A stretch of DNA of 21,037 nucleotides from CAIKZZ01 sp035524495 (GTDB lineage: Bacteria; Pseudomonadota; Gammaproteobacteria; Steroidobacterales; Steroidobacteraceae). The notes beneath the pieces were generated by a model that saw only the letters and a program-made list of their open reading frames with translations, made no database searches and was not told where the DNA came from. Numbering within the stretch: position 1 is the first letter of the stretch; every line of letters starts with the position of its first letter. A program made the position numbers and the translations under genes. The stretch lies in NCBI GenBank assembly GCA_035524495.1, contig DATKOR010000082.1, forward strand, positions 1 to 21,037, read 5' to 3'. Below are positions 15,828 through 21,037 of this stretch, piece after piece.

Positions 15828-16626
15828 GGCACCAGTACGTGGAGCGCTGGCCCTGCACGCGCTGGCGGATCGGCGTGCGGCACACGCGGCACGGCGCGCC
15901 GGCGCGCTCGTAGACGTAAAGCTTCTGGCGAAAGTAGCCGGGCATCCCGTCGGCGTTGACGTAGTCGCGCAGCGTCGTGCCGCCGACCTTGATCGCGGCG
16001 CCGAGCACGCGCCTGATCGCCGTCACGAGCCGCGCGGCCTCGTCGCGCCTGAGCCCGCCGGCCGCGCGCTGCGGCTTCAGTCGCGCGCGAAACAGCGCCT
16101 CGTTCGCGTAGATGTTGCCGACGCCGACGACGACCGACGCATTCATCAGGAACTGCTTGATCGCGACGCGGCGGTGGCGCGTGCGCGCGTAGAGGTAATC
16201 GGCGTCGAAGGCGTCCGACAGCGGTTCGGGCCCGAGCGCGCGCAGCAGAGGATGCGCGAGCGGGTCGCCGGTGACGAAGAGCAGGCAACCGAAGCGCCGC
16301 GGGTCGTTGAAGCGCACACAGCGACCGGACGAGAGTATGAGGTCGACGTGATCGTGCGCGACCGGCGCGAGCGCGGGATCGACGACGCGCAGGCTCCCGG
16401 ACATCCCGAGGTGGACGATGAGCGTGCCGGCATCGGTGCCGATCAATAGGTATTTTCCGCGCCTGCCGACCGTGCGGATCCGCCGCCCGGTCAGCGACGC
16501 CTCGAAGCCGGCCGGCAAGCGCCAGCGCAGGCGCCGGTCGCGGACGATGACCCTGATGATCCGCTGGCCCTTCAGGACGGGCTCGAGGCCGCGGCGGGTG
16601 GTCTCGACCTCGGGCAGTTCGGGCAT
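15811..16626 (-). CDS. mutM: formamidopyrimidine-DNA glycosylase
   Basis: 271 residues. A bifunctional DNA repair enzyme that removes 8-oxoguanine and Fapy lesions and cleaves the abasic site. It begins MPELPEVETTRRGLEPVLKG (catalytic Pro1/Glu2 after Met removal) and has HLGMSGSLRV in the N-terminal domain, FNDPRRFG, ALGPEPLSDAFDADYL, KQFLMNASVVVGVGNIYANEALF (helix-two-turn-helix) and a C-terminal zinc finger with Cys246, Cys249, Cys266 and Cys269 ending WCPSCQR. It ends inside the last 17 bases of the convergent membrane-protein gene and is divergent from desA. In E. coli mutM sits next to rpmG; here desA lies between. Confidence 0.97.
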   Translation of the reverse strand: MPELPEVETTRRGLEPVLKGQRIIRVIVRDRRLRWRLPAGFEASLTGRRIRTVGRRGKYLLIGTDAGTLIVHLGMSGSLRVVDPALAPVAHDHVDLILSSGRCVRFNDPRRFGCLLFVTGDPLAHPLLRALGPEPLSDAFDADYLYARTRHRRVAIKQFLMNASVVVGVGNIYANEALFRARLKPQRAAGGLRRDEAARLVTAIRRVLGAAIKVGGTTLRDYVNADGMPGYFRQKLYVYERAGAPCRVCRTPIRQRVQGQRSTYWCPSCQR

Positions 16627-16696
16627 TACGGGGCTTTCCGTCCGGGAACGGCGTGCGGGCGTCGTGCGCTGGGTCCCAGAACCGGCGACTCAGGGT

Positions 16697-16711
16697 GTCC
16701 GCTGAGCGGAC
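16697..16711. promoter_or_regulatory. 15-bp dyad-symmetric site between mutM and desA
   Basis: A perfect palindrome, GTCCGCT-G-AGCGGAC, in the divergent intergenic region, 18 bases upstream of the putative desA -35. As RNA it would leave a one-base loop, so a protein-binding DNA operator is more likely than a hairpin. The cognate regulator is not identified. Confidence 0.45.
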
Positions 16712-16729
16712 TTTGAAGGATTTCACCGG

Positions 16730-16757
16730 TTTACGCTATGTCCAATACGAGTATAGT
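16730..16757 (+). promoter_or_regulatory. sigma-70-like promoter of desA
   Basis: TTTACG (-35, 16730-16735), 16-base spacer and TATAGT (-10, 16752-16757, 5/6). It sits about 60 bases before the desA start codon, in a locally AT-richer patch. Confidence 0.55.
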
Positions 16758-16819
16758 GGCGCGCCGGTCATGGACGGCGCCTGGCGCCCGGACCGCGGAT
16801 CAACGACGGAGTGACCCTT

Positions 16820-18016
16820 GTGAACCTCGACTTCCTCTACGGCCTCGTGCGCCTCAGCTTCTGGGGCTACGTGCTCGTCACGTTCCTGCTCGTGCAGGTC
16901 ACGATGATGGCAGTGACCTGCTACCTGCACCGCGATGCGGCGCACCGCGCAGTCGACCTGCACCCGGCGCTGCGGCACTTCTTCCGGTTCTGGATCTGGA
17001 TGACCTCCGGGATGATCACCGGCGAGTGGGTCGCGGTGCACCGCAAGCACCACGCCTTCTCCGACGTCGAGGGCGACCCGCACAGCCCGGTGCTGCTCGG
17101 CCTCAGGAAGATCCTGCTCGAGGGCGCGGAGGTCTACCGAGTCTCGGCACGCGACCCCGAGGTGTTCGAGAAGTACGGCCGCGGCACGCCCGACGACTGG
17201 CTCGAGCGGAACCTCTACCGGCGCCATCGCAACCTCGGCATCGTGCTGCTGGTCGCGACCGACCTCGTCGTGTTCGGCGTCCCGGGCATCATCATTCTCT
17301 CGGTGCAGCTGCTCGCGATGCCGTTGTTTGCGGCCGGCGTCATCAACGGCCTCGGCCACGCGCTCGGCTACCGCAACTTCGAGTGCGACAACGCGGCCCG
17401 CAACCTCGTGCCGTGGGGGGTGATCACGGGCGGCGAGGAGCTGCACAACAACCACCACGCGTTCCCGTCGTCGGCGCGCTTCTCGATGCGCCGCGGCGAG
17501 TTCGACATCGGCTGGCTGTGGCTGACGGTCTTCTCCGCGCTCGGGCTTGCCAGGATCCGCAAGGTCGCGCCGCGCGCGCTGCCGGACGAGCCGCGCCCGG
17601 TCGTCGATCTCGACACCGTGCGCACGATCATCACCGGCCGCATGGACGTGATCCGCAACTACACCCGCAGCGTGACGCTGCCGGTGCTGAAAGCCGAGGT
17701 CGCAAGGAGCGCCGGGACGCTGAGCCTGCGCGTCAAGCGGCTGCTGGTCCGCCACCCGGTGATGCTCGATGAGGCCGCGCGGGCGCGCCTGCAGCAGCTG
17801 CTCGCGGAGCACGCCGCACTCAAGACGGTCACGGACTTTCGCGACCGGCTCGCGGTGCTGTGGAGCGGGCGCATCGGCAACAACGAGCGGCTGACTGCGC
17901 ACCTGCGCGAGTGGATCCGCGAGGCCGAGGCGAGCCACATCGAGCGGCTGCGGGAGTTCGCCCGCGCGCTCAAGGGCTATCGGCTGGTGTCGACCGGGAT
18001 GGCGTCCGCGGGCTGA
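16820..18016 (+). CDS. desA: DesA-type membrane fatty acid (acyl-lipid) desaturase
   Basis: 398 residues from GTG 16820 (GGAG eight bases upstream; a GTG nine bases earlier has no spaced ribosome site). A membrane di-iron enzyme that inserts a double bond, Delta-9 by family, into saturated acyl chains, raising membrane fluidity. The three His boxes are HRDAAH (37-42), HRKHH (74-78) and ELHNNHH (His209, His212, His213), with hydrophobic segments at 12-34, 53-70, 145-165 and 170-185. The sequence parallels Pseudomonas DesA throughout, including VNGLGHALGYRNFEC-type motifs and a helical C-terminal extension from about residue 255 (WIREAEASHIERLREFA) found in that subfamily but not in plain stearoyl-CoA desaturases. 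Transcribed alone, away from mutM and convergent on rpmG. Confidence 0.93.
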   Translation: MNLDFLYGLVRLSFWGYVLVTFLLVQVTMMAVTCYLHRDAAHRAVDLHPALRHFFRFWIWMTSGMITGEWVAVHRKHHAFSDVEGDPHSPVLLGLRKILLEGAEVYRVSARDPEVFEKYGRGTPDDWLERNLYRRHRNLGIVLLVATDLVVFGVPGIIILSVQLLAMPLFAAGVINGLGHALGYRNFECDNAARNLVPWGVITGGEELHNNHHAFPSSARFSMRRGEFDIGWLWLTVFSALGLARIRKVAPRALPDEPRPVVDLDTVRTIITGRMDVIRNYTRSVTLPVLKAEVARSAGTLSLRVKRLLVRHPVMLDEAARARLQQLLAEHAALKTVTDFRDRLAVLWSGRIGNNERLTAHLREWIREAEASHIERLREFARALKGYRLVSTGMASAG

Positions 18017-18026
18017 ACCGCGGCGC

Positions 18027-18047
18027 CGCGCGGCCCACGGCCGCGCG
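18027..18047. terminator. GC hairpin between convergent desA and rpmG
   Basis: A perfect 9-bp all-GC stem (CGCGCGGCC / GGCCGCGCG) with a 3-base loop fills the 37-base gap between the desA stop and the rpmG stop. No T-run on either strand; a shared 3' end hairpin is inferred from its position. Confidence 0.5.
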
Positions 18048-18053
18048 CCCGGC

Positions 18054-18209
18054 TTACTTGATCTTCGATTCCTTGTACGCCACGTGCTTGCGCGCGCGCG
18101 GGTCGTACTTCAGCACTTCCATCTTCTCCGGATGGAGCCGCTTGTTCTTGGTCGTCGTGTAGTAGTGGCCGGTGCCGGCGCTCGAGACGAGCTTGATCTT
18201 GTCGCGCAT
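18054..18209 (-). CDS. rpmG: 50S ribosomal protein L33
   Basis: 51 residues: MRDKIKLVSSAGTGHYYTTT, then KNKRLHPEKMEVLKYDPRAR and KHVAYKESKIK. This is the Cys-less (zinc-independent, C-minus) form typical of Proteobacteria, a small basic protein of the large ribosomal subunit near the E site. Start ATG 18207-18209 with AGGAG about nine bases upstream. It follows rpmB after 21 bases, the usual rpmB-rpmG operon. Confidence 0.97.
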   Translation of the reverse strand: MRDKIKLVSSAGTGHYYTTTKNKRLHPEKMEVLKYDPRARKHVAYKESKIK

Positions 18210-18230
18210 CGCTTCTGACTCCTGCCGGTC

Positions 18231-18467
18231 CTAGATGTGCTCGCCGCGGGCCCGCAGATCGGCGACGATCTTGGCGATGCCGTGCTTCTCGATCGTGCGC
18301 AGCCCGCGCGTCGAGACGCGCAGCGTCACCCAGCGCTTCTCGTCCTCGAGCCAGAAGCGCTGCGTGTGCAGGTTCGGCAGGAAGCGCCGGCGCCGCTTGT
18401 TGTTGGCGTGCGAGACCGAGTTGCCGACGATCGGCTTCTTACCGGTGATCTGACAGACTCGTGACAT
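18231..18467 (-). CDS. rpmB: 50S ribosomal protein L28
   Basis: 78 residues, a full-length match to the family: MSRVCQITGKKPIVGNSVSH, NNKRRRRFLPNLHTQRFW, KRWVTLRVSTRGLRTIEKHG and the C-terminal IVADLRARGEHI. It is a large-subunit protein required for 70S assembly. Start ATG 18465-18467 with AGGA eight bases upstream. First gene of the rpmB-rpmG pair. The radC gene normally found just upstream is present only as a 3' remnant ending 90 bases before rpmB. Confidence 0.98.
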   Translation of the reverse strand: MSRVCQITGKKPIVGNSVSHANNKRRRRFLPNLHTQRFWLEDEKRWVTLRVSTRGLRTIEKHGIAKIVADLRARGEHI

Positions 18468-18510
18468 GGGCGTGGTCCTAGGCCGGCCGCAGGGGGACGG
18501 AGAGCCGCAT

Positions 18511-18539
18511 ATTTAACCATCGGCTGCGCCCCGATGCAA
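18511..18539 (-). promoter_or_regulatory. possible rpmB-rpmG promoter
   Basis: Minus strand TTGCAT (18534-18539), 17-base spacer and TTAAAT (18511-18516), between the radC stop and the rpmB start. The -35 is weak (3/6), the -10 is 4/6 and lies in the only AT-rich hexamer of the gap. Confidence 0.4.
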
Positions 18540-18556
18540 ACAGCCTCCCGGCCAAC

Positions 18557-18709
18557 CTACAGCAGGCCCCGCTCGGCGAGGCTGACGCAGGCCCCCTCGC
18601 CGACGATCAGGTGGTCGACGACCCGGATGTCGACGAGCGCGAGCGCATCCCGAAGCCTAAGCGTGATCACCTCGTCCGCGCGACTCGGTTCGGCAACGCC
18701 GGAGGGGTG
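18557..18709 (-). pseudogene. radC: 3' fragment of radC, interrupted by a mobile element
   Basis: Reading the minus strand gives HPSGVAEPSRADEVITLRLR, then DALALVDIRVVDHLIVGEGA and CVSLAERGLL followed by a stop (18557-18559). This is the C-terminal 50 residues of RadC, a JAB1/MPN-fold protein, including the second His of HxHP and the Asp of the HxH-x10-D metal site. Upstream of this point the same frame reads RNATY rather than the expected LAHN, and no RadC similarity continues, so the gene is cut inside its most conserved motif. Gene order radC-rpmB-rpmG on one strand is the standard proteobacterial arrangement. The 5' part should lie beyond the inserted element, outside the window. Confidence 0.88.
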
Positions 18710-18777
18710 ATAGGTTGCATTTCTGCATGTCACCGGGCTTTTTGGAGCTCGGTCAGACGCCTAGAGTGCCGCAGACT

Positions 18778-18813
18778 CGAGTAGCCCCAGCCTCGTTGAG
18801 AGGCGAGTAGCCC
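18778..18813. repeat. short direct and inverted repeats at the element end
   Basis: CGAGTAGCCC occurs twice as a direct repeat (18778-18787 and 18804-18813, 26 bases apart). Between them lies a small inverted repeat GCCTC-GTTGA-GAGGC (18790-18804). Paired short repeats near an element end could be recombinase accessory (arm-type) sites. Confidence 0.4.
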
Positions 18814-18858
18814 GGGAGGGGTCTGGGGAGGGTCCAGGCAGTCGTCGGCGGCCCATCG

Positions 18859-19179
18859 GTGCGCAAGTCGTTTGATCCAGTGACATTGGCCCACCTTCGA
18901 CGTCTGCCGGCGGAGGTGACCCTCCGGCGCCTCGCCCTCGACCTCAAGGCCGATACGGACTACCTGCCGATCAAGGACTCGGGTAGCCGTCGCTGGCACC
19001 TGCGCACCACGCGTGGCGACTTCGAGATCCTCACGACCGGCCCCAAGTGGTATGACACCCGCGCCCGCAAGGGCGGAGGCGGGGCGATCGACCTCACCAT
19101 GCATCTGCTCGGTCTCGCATTCGTCGAGGCCGTCAGGCACCTCACGACGGCGGCGGACGGTGGTCCAGATCATCCGTAA
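18859..19179 (+). CDS. small CHC2-primase-like (zinc-less) domain protein
   Basis: 106 residues from GTG 18859; no strong ribosome site, and GTG 18880 is an alternative. Residues 20-95 (RRLALDLKADTDYLPIKDSG, FEILTTGPKWYDTRARKG, GGGAIDLTMHLLGLAFVEAV) resemble the N-terminal CHC2-like domain of primase/TOPRIM proteins on plasmids and islands, particularly the 'WYD...GKGGGAIDLxMHLxGxxFxEAVxxL' stretch. The zinc-binding Cys and His of a true CHC2 finger are missing and no TOPRIM domain follows. Its last 20 bases overlap the recombinase start. It could be a functional small accessory protein or a remnant of a larger primase-like gene joined to the recombinase operon. Confidence 0.55.
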   Translation: MRKSFDPVTLAHLRRLPAEVTLRRLALDLKADTDYLPIKDSGSRRWHLRTTRGDFEILTTGPKWYDTRARKGGGGAIDLTMHLLGLAFVEAVRHLTTAADGGPDHP

Positions 19180-20344
19180 GGCGGCCATACCGCTTTCCGA
19201 GGACGTGCCCGTTGCGGTTCGCAGGGCCGCCGCAGAGGCCGAGATGGTCCGTCTGCGCGCGCCGCGCCCTGCAGGGTTCCCGCTCCTGTTCACCGCCGAT
19301 CTTGCGCTTATCGAGCCGGCGCTGGCGTTCCTCCATGAGCACGGCGTGGAACGCGCGCACACCCCCGACACGGTGCGCACCTACTCCGAGGTGCTGTACG
19401 ACTGGTTCGAGACGCTCGAGCAGAACGGGATTGCGTGGTGCGATGCAAACGCTGCGGAGCTCGTGGCCTACCGCAACCGGATGCTGACGGAAGCCAGTCT
19501 GCATACCCGGCGCCCGTACGCCCTGCGGACCATCAACCATCGCGTGCGCGGCGTCCTGCGCTTCTATGCCTGGGCGGTTCGCAACGGGTGGCTCAAGACC
19601 TCGCCGTTGATCGGCCGCGCGAACGACTTCCAGTTGGCTCGCCCGGCGCGGCGACCGCGACCCGGCAGTTCCGAGTCGAACGATCGCGGCTTCTTCGTGC
19701 TCCGCCAGTACGAAGCGCTGCCGCGGCCGCTCTCGTCCGTTCAGGCACGCGAGTTACTGGCGGCGCTCCCGCCGCCCTACGACCTGATGGCCCGCTGGCA
19801 GCTGTACACGGGATTGCGGGTCAGCGAGCTCTTGCGCCTCACTCTTGGCGATATCGACGTGGCGGCAACGTCGGCGACGACGTTTCGCCTAATCGACGTG
19901 AGCCGCAAGGGTCGGAAGGCGGGTTACGTCATCGCGCCTGCGAGCCTCCTCGAGGAGACCGCTGGATACGTCGGCGGACATCGCCGAGCGTGGATCGTCC
20001 GGCGCGAACGCCGCACGCGCGACCGGGCGCCCGAGGGCCTCTTCATCGGCAGTCGCGGCTGCGTCGTGAGCAAGAACCGTTACCAGCAAGTGATTCACGC
20101 GGCCGGCGCGGTGGCCGGCTTTAGGGCTACGACCCACCTGCTGCGCGCGACTTTCGCCTGCATGATGCTCGCACGGCTCGAGCAGCTCGCGAACCAGGGC
20201 GCAGCGATCAACCCGCTTCTGATCGTGAAGATCCTCATGGGGCACGAGCACATCGAGACGACCGATCGGTATTTGCGTGCCGTCGCCGTCGACGTGTGCG
20301 TACTCGGCGACGTCCTCGACTCGCTGATCGTGGAGCGGGATTGA
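19160..20344 (+). CDS. tyrosine recombinase/integrase (TnpA-like)
   Basis: 394 residues from GTG 19160 (overlapping the preceding ORF by 20 bases); internal starts at 19205-19245 would shorten it nearer to the 361 residues of Tn554 TnpA. Residues about 50-170 are the SAM-like core-binding domain (HTPDTVRTYSEVLYDWFETL, TINHRVRGVLRFYAWAVRNG). The catalytic domain holds Arg220 (LYTGLRVSELLRLTLGDID), a beta-hairpin Lys region (DVSRKGRKAGYV), His326 and Arg329 (THLLRATFACMML), His362 (MGHEHIETTDRY) and the nucleophile Tyr371. The full R-H-R-H-Y set indicates an active enzyme that cuts and rejoins DNA through a 3'-phosphotyrosine. The next gene starts at once after its stop. Confidence 0.88.
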   Translation: MVQIIRKAAIPLSEDVPVAVRRAAAEAEMVRLRAPRPAGFPLLFTADLALIEPALAFLHEHGVERAHTPDTVRTYSEVLYDWFETLEQNGIAWCDANAAELVAYRNRMLTEASLHTRRPYALRTINHRVRGVLRFYAWAVRNGWLKTSPLIGRANDFQLARPARRPRPGSSESNDRGFFVLRQYEALPRPLSSVQARELLAALPPPYDLMARWQLYTGLRVSELLRLTLGDIDVAATSATTFRLIDVSRKGRKAGYVIAPASLLEETAGYVGGHRRAWIVRRERRTRDRAPEGLFIGSRGCVVSKNRYQQVIHAAGAVAGFRATTHLLRATFACMMLARLEQLANQGAAINPLLIVKILMGHEHIETTDRYLRAVAVDVCVLGDVLDSLIVERD

Positions 20345-20346
20345 CC

Positions 20347-21037
20347 GTGCCTACGCCACGGCCGTACACCGCCGTCCCCGCGCTTGAGCCGGCGCGGCTC
20401 GATGGACCGCGGGTGGTCCGCAGGACCGTGGTCGACTTCTCCGCCCTCGGACTACCTGCAGACGTGTCGCAAGCGTTGGCAGACGGGTTCTGGCATCACT
20501 TCGGTGCCAGGGCCGAACGCATTGTGCTGACTCAGTGGGCGCAGCTGAAGGTGTTCGCACGCTTTGTCGCCGACTCAGCTGCCGTGCACAGCCTTGATGA
20601 CTTCAATGGCGGGCTCCTGATCCGGTACGTCGAGTGGTTGAACCGCCAGCGACGCCCGGCGGGCGCCCCGTGGACCAAGTCAACCCGCGCGGGCAGCTAC
20701 ACGACGCTTCGCAAACTTCTGCAATGGCTAGAACGGTGTCGTCCCGGTCTCCTCCAGCCTATCCGCTATCCGTTCAACCCCTTTCCCTGGCGCAACCGTG
20801 ACACTGGCCGCCGGCCGCAACTCCCGGCCGCGGAGCTGCGCGCGGTATTGCGCGCCTGTGAGAAGGACATTGCTGCATGCCGCGCACTAAGAGCCCGCGC
20901 CGCCCACGCTCGCGACGCTGCTCGCATTGGATCAGACGAACCAGCTGCGGCATTGGGCGCGCTGCTGGAGTGGGTCGACCGGAAGCACGCGGGCCTCGTA
21001 CCGCGCGCCAAGGTTCTCACGCGTGCCGGGCAGCATC
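20347..21037 (+). CDS. second recombinase-like protein (TnpB-like), N-terminal part, cut by window edge
   Basis: An uninterrupted frame of 230 codons from GTG 20347 (or TTG 20341, which overlaps the preceding stop as TTGA) to the window end. It reads MPTPRPYTAVPALEPARLDG, then FWHHFGARAERIVLTQWAQL, LDDFNGGLLIRYVEWLNRQ and STRAGSYTTLRKLLQWLERC, followed by YPFNPFPWRNRD and ELRAVLRACEKDIAACR. The central part has the helical pattern of a core-binding (SAM-like) integrase domain, and NPFPWRN...LRAVLRACEKDI resembles the stretch leading into the catalytic domain of large TnpB-type recombinases. The catalytic residues lie outside the window, so the class rests on position and the N-terminal pattern. 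Coupled to the recombinase upstream. Confidence 0.68.
   Translation, partial: MPTPRPYTAVPALEPARLDGPRVVRRTVVDFSALGLPADVSQALADGFWHHFGARAERIVLTQWAQLKVFARFVADSAAVHSLDDFNGGLLIRYVEWLNRQRRPAGAPWTKSTRAGSYTTLRKLLQWLERCRPGLLQPIRYPFNPFPWRNRDTGRRPQLPAAELRAVLRACEKDIAACRALRARAAHARDAARIGSDEPAAALGALLEWVDRKHAGLVPRAKVLTRAGQH

Larger units (their letters stand above)
18710..21037 (+). mobile_element. left part of a Tn554-like element inserted in radC (runs off window)
   Basis: Begins where radC homology stops and continues to the right edge. It contains a 149-base non-coding end with short repeats, a CHC2-like ORF, a complete tyrosine recombinase and the start of a second, coupled recombinase-like gene. Tn554-family transposons (Tn554, Tn558, Tn559) insert in radC and carry tnpA-tnpB(-tnpC), the first two being tyrosine recombinases. 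The same target and tandem arrangement here support the assignment. Base composition is less extreme than in the housekeeping genes to the left. Alternatives are a RIT-type recombinase-trio element or another integrative element with a radC target. The right end and cargo are not visible. Confidence 0.7.

Noticed and set aside
16741..16800. GGCGCC direct copies and other short palindromes in the desA leader
   Set aside because: Six-base GC palindromes are expected by chance at this base composition.
18710..18780. radC continuing upstream through a frameshift
   Set aside because: No frame shows RadC-like sequence (LAHN, SRGTL or similar) upstream of the HPSG codons; a junction explains it better.

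Overview
The window is very GC-rich chromosomal DNA, roughly 70% G+C by eye, with tightly packed genes. It comes from a proteobacterium, most likely gammaproteobacterial. The evidence is the ftsY-ftsE-ftsX-rpoH order, an RpoH close to the E. coli type, a Pseudomonas DesA-like desaturase, and the residual radC-rpmB-rpmG...mutM...coaD neighbourhood. A betaproteobacterium is not excluded.

Layout. 1-2290 (minus strand): a truncated YncE-like beta-propeller gene, glutaryl-CoA dehydrogenase (gcdH) and a coiled-coil lipoprotein. 2470-5006 (plus): a class IV-like histone-deacetylase-fold amidohydrolase translationally coupled to an ACT-domain malic enzyme, then a 65-residue Myb-like helix-turn-helix protein ending in a strong hairpin. 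5086-6317: a divergent pair, an Mpo1/DUF962 membrane protein and a YiaD-type OmpA lipoprotein. 6326-9948 (minus): ftsY-ftsE-ftsX and rpoH. In front of rpoH lies an HrcA operator (CIRCE) that overlaps a sigma-E-like promoter. 10048-12357 (minus): a large VolA/Pla-1-type surface lipase with a clear Rho-independent terminator. 12532-15827 (plus): rsmD-coaD-ggt and a four-helix membrane protein, coupled by 4-base overlaps or short gaps. 15811-16626 (minus): mutM. 16820-18016 (plus): the acyl desaturase desA, with a dyad-symmetric site between it and mutM. 18054-18467 (minus): rpmG and rpmB.

The accessory part starts at about 18710. The last 50 codons of radC are intact up to the conserved HNHPSG motif and then stop matching. 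From there a plus-strand set of foreign-looking genes runs off the right edge: a small zinc-less CHC2-primase-like ORF, a complete tyrosine recombinase with an R-H-R-H-Y active site, and the start of a second, coupled gene in the position of a partner recombinase. Two recombinase-type genes in tandem inside radC is the pattern of Tn554-family transposons. I therefore read this as the left end of a Tn554-like element whose cargo and right end lie outside the window.

The two most interesting points are the dual HrcA plus envelope-stress control inferred for rpoH and the radC-inserted recombinase element. I saw no rRNA, tRNA or CRISPR array. No gene-free stretch exceeds 300 bases.
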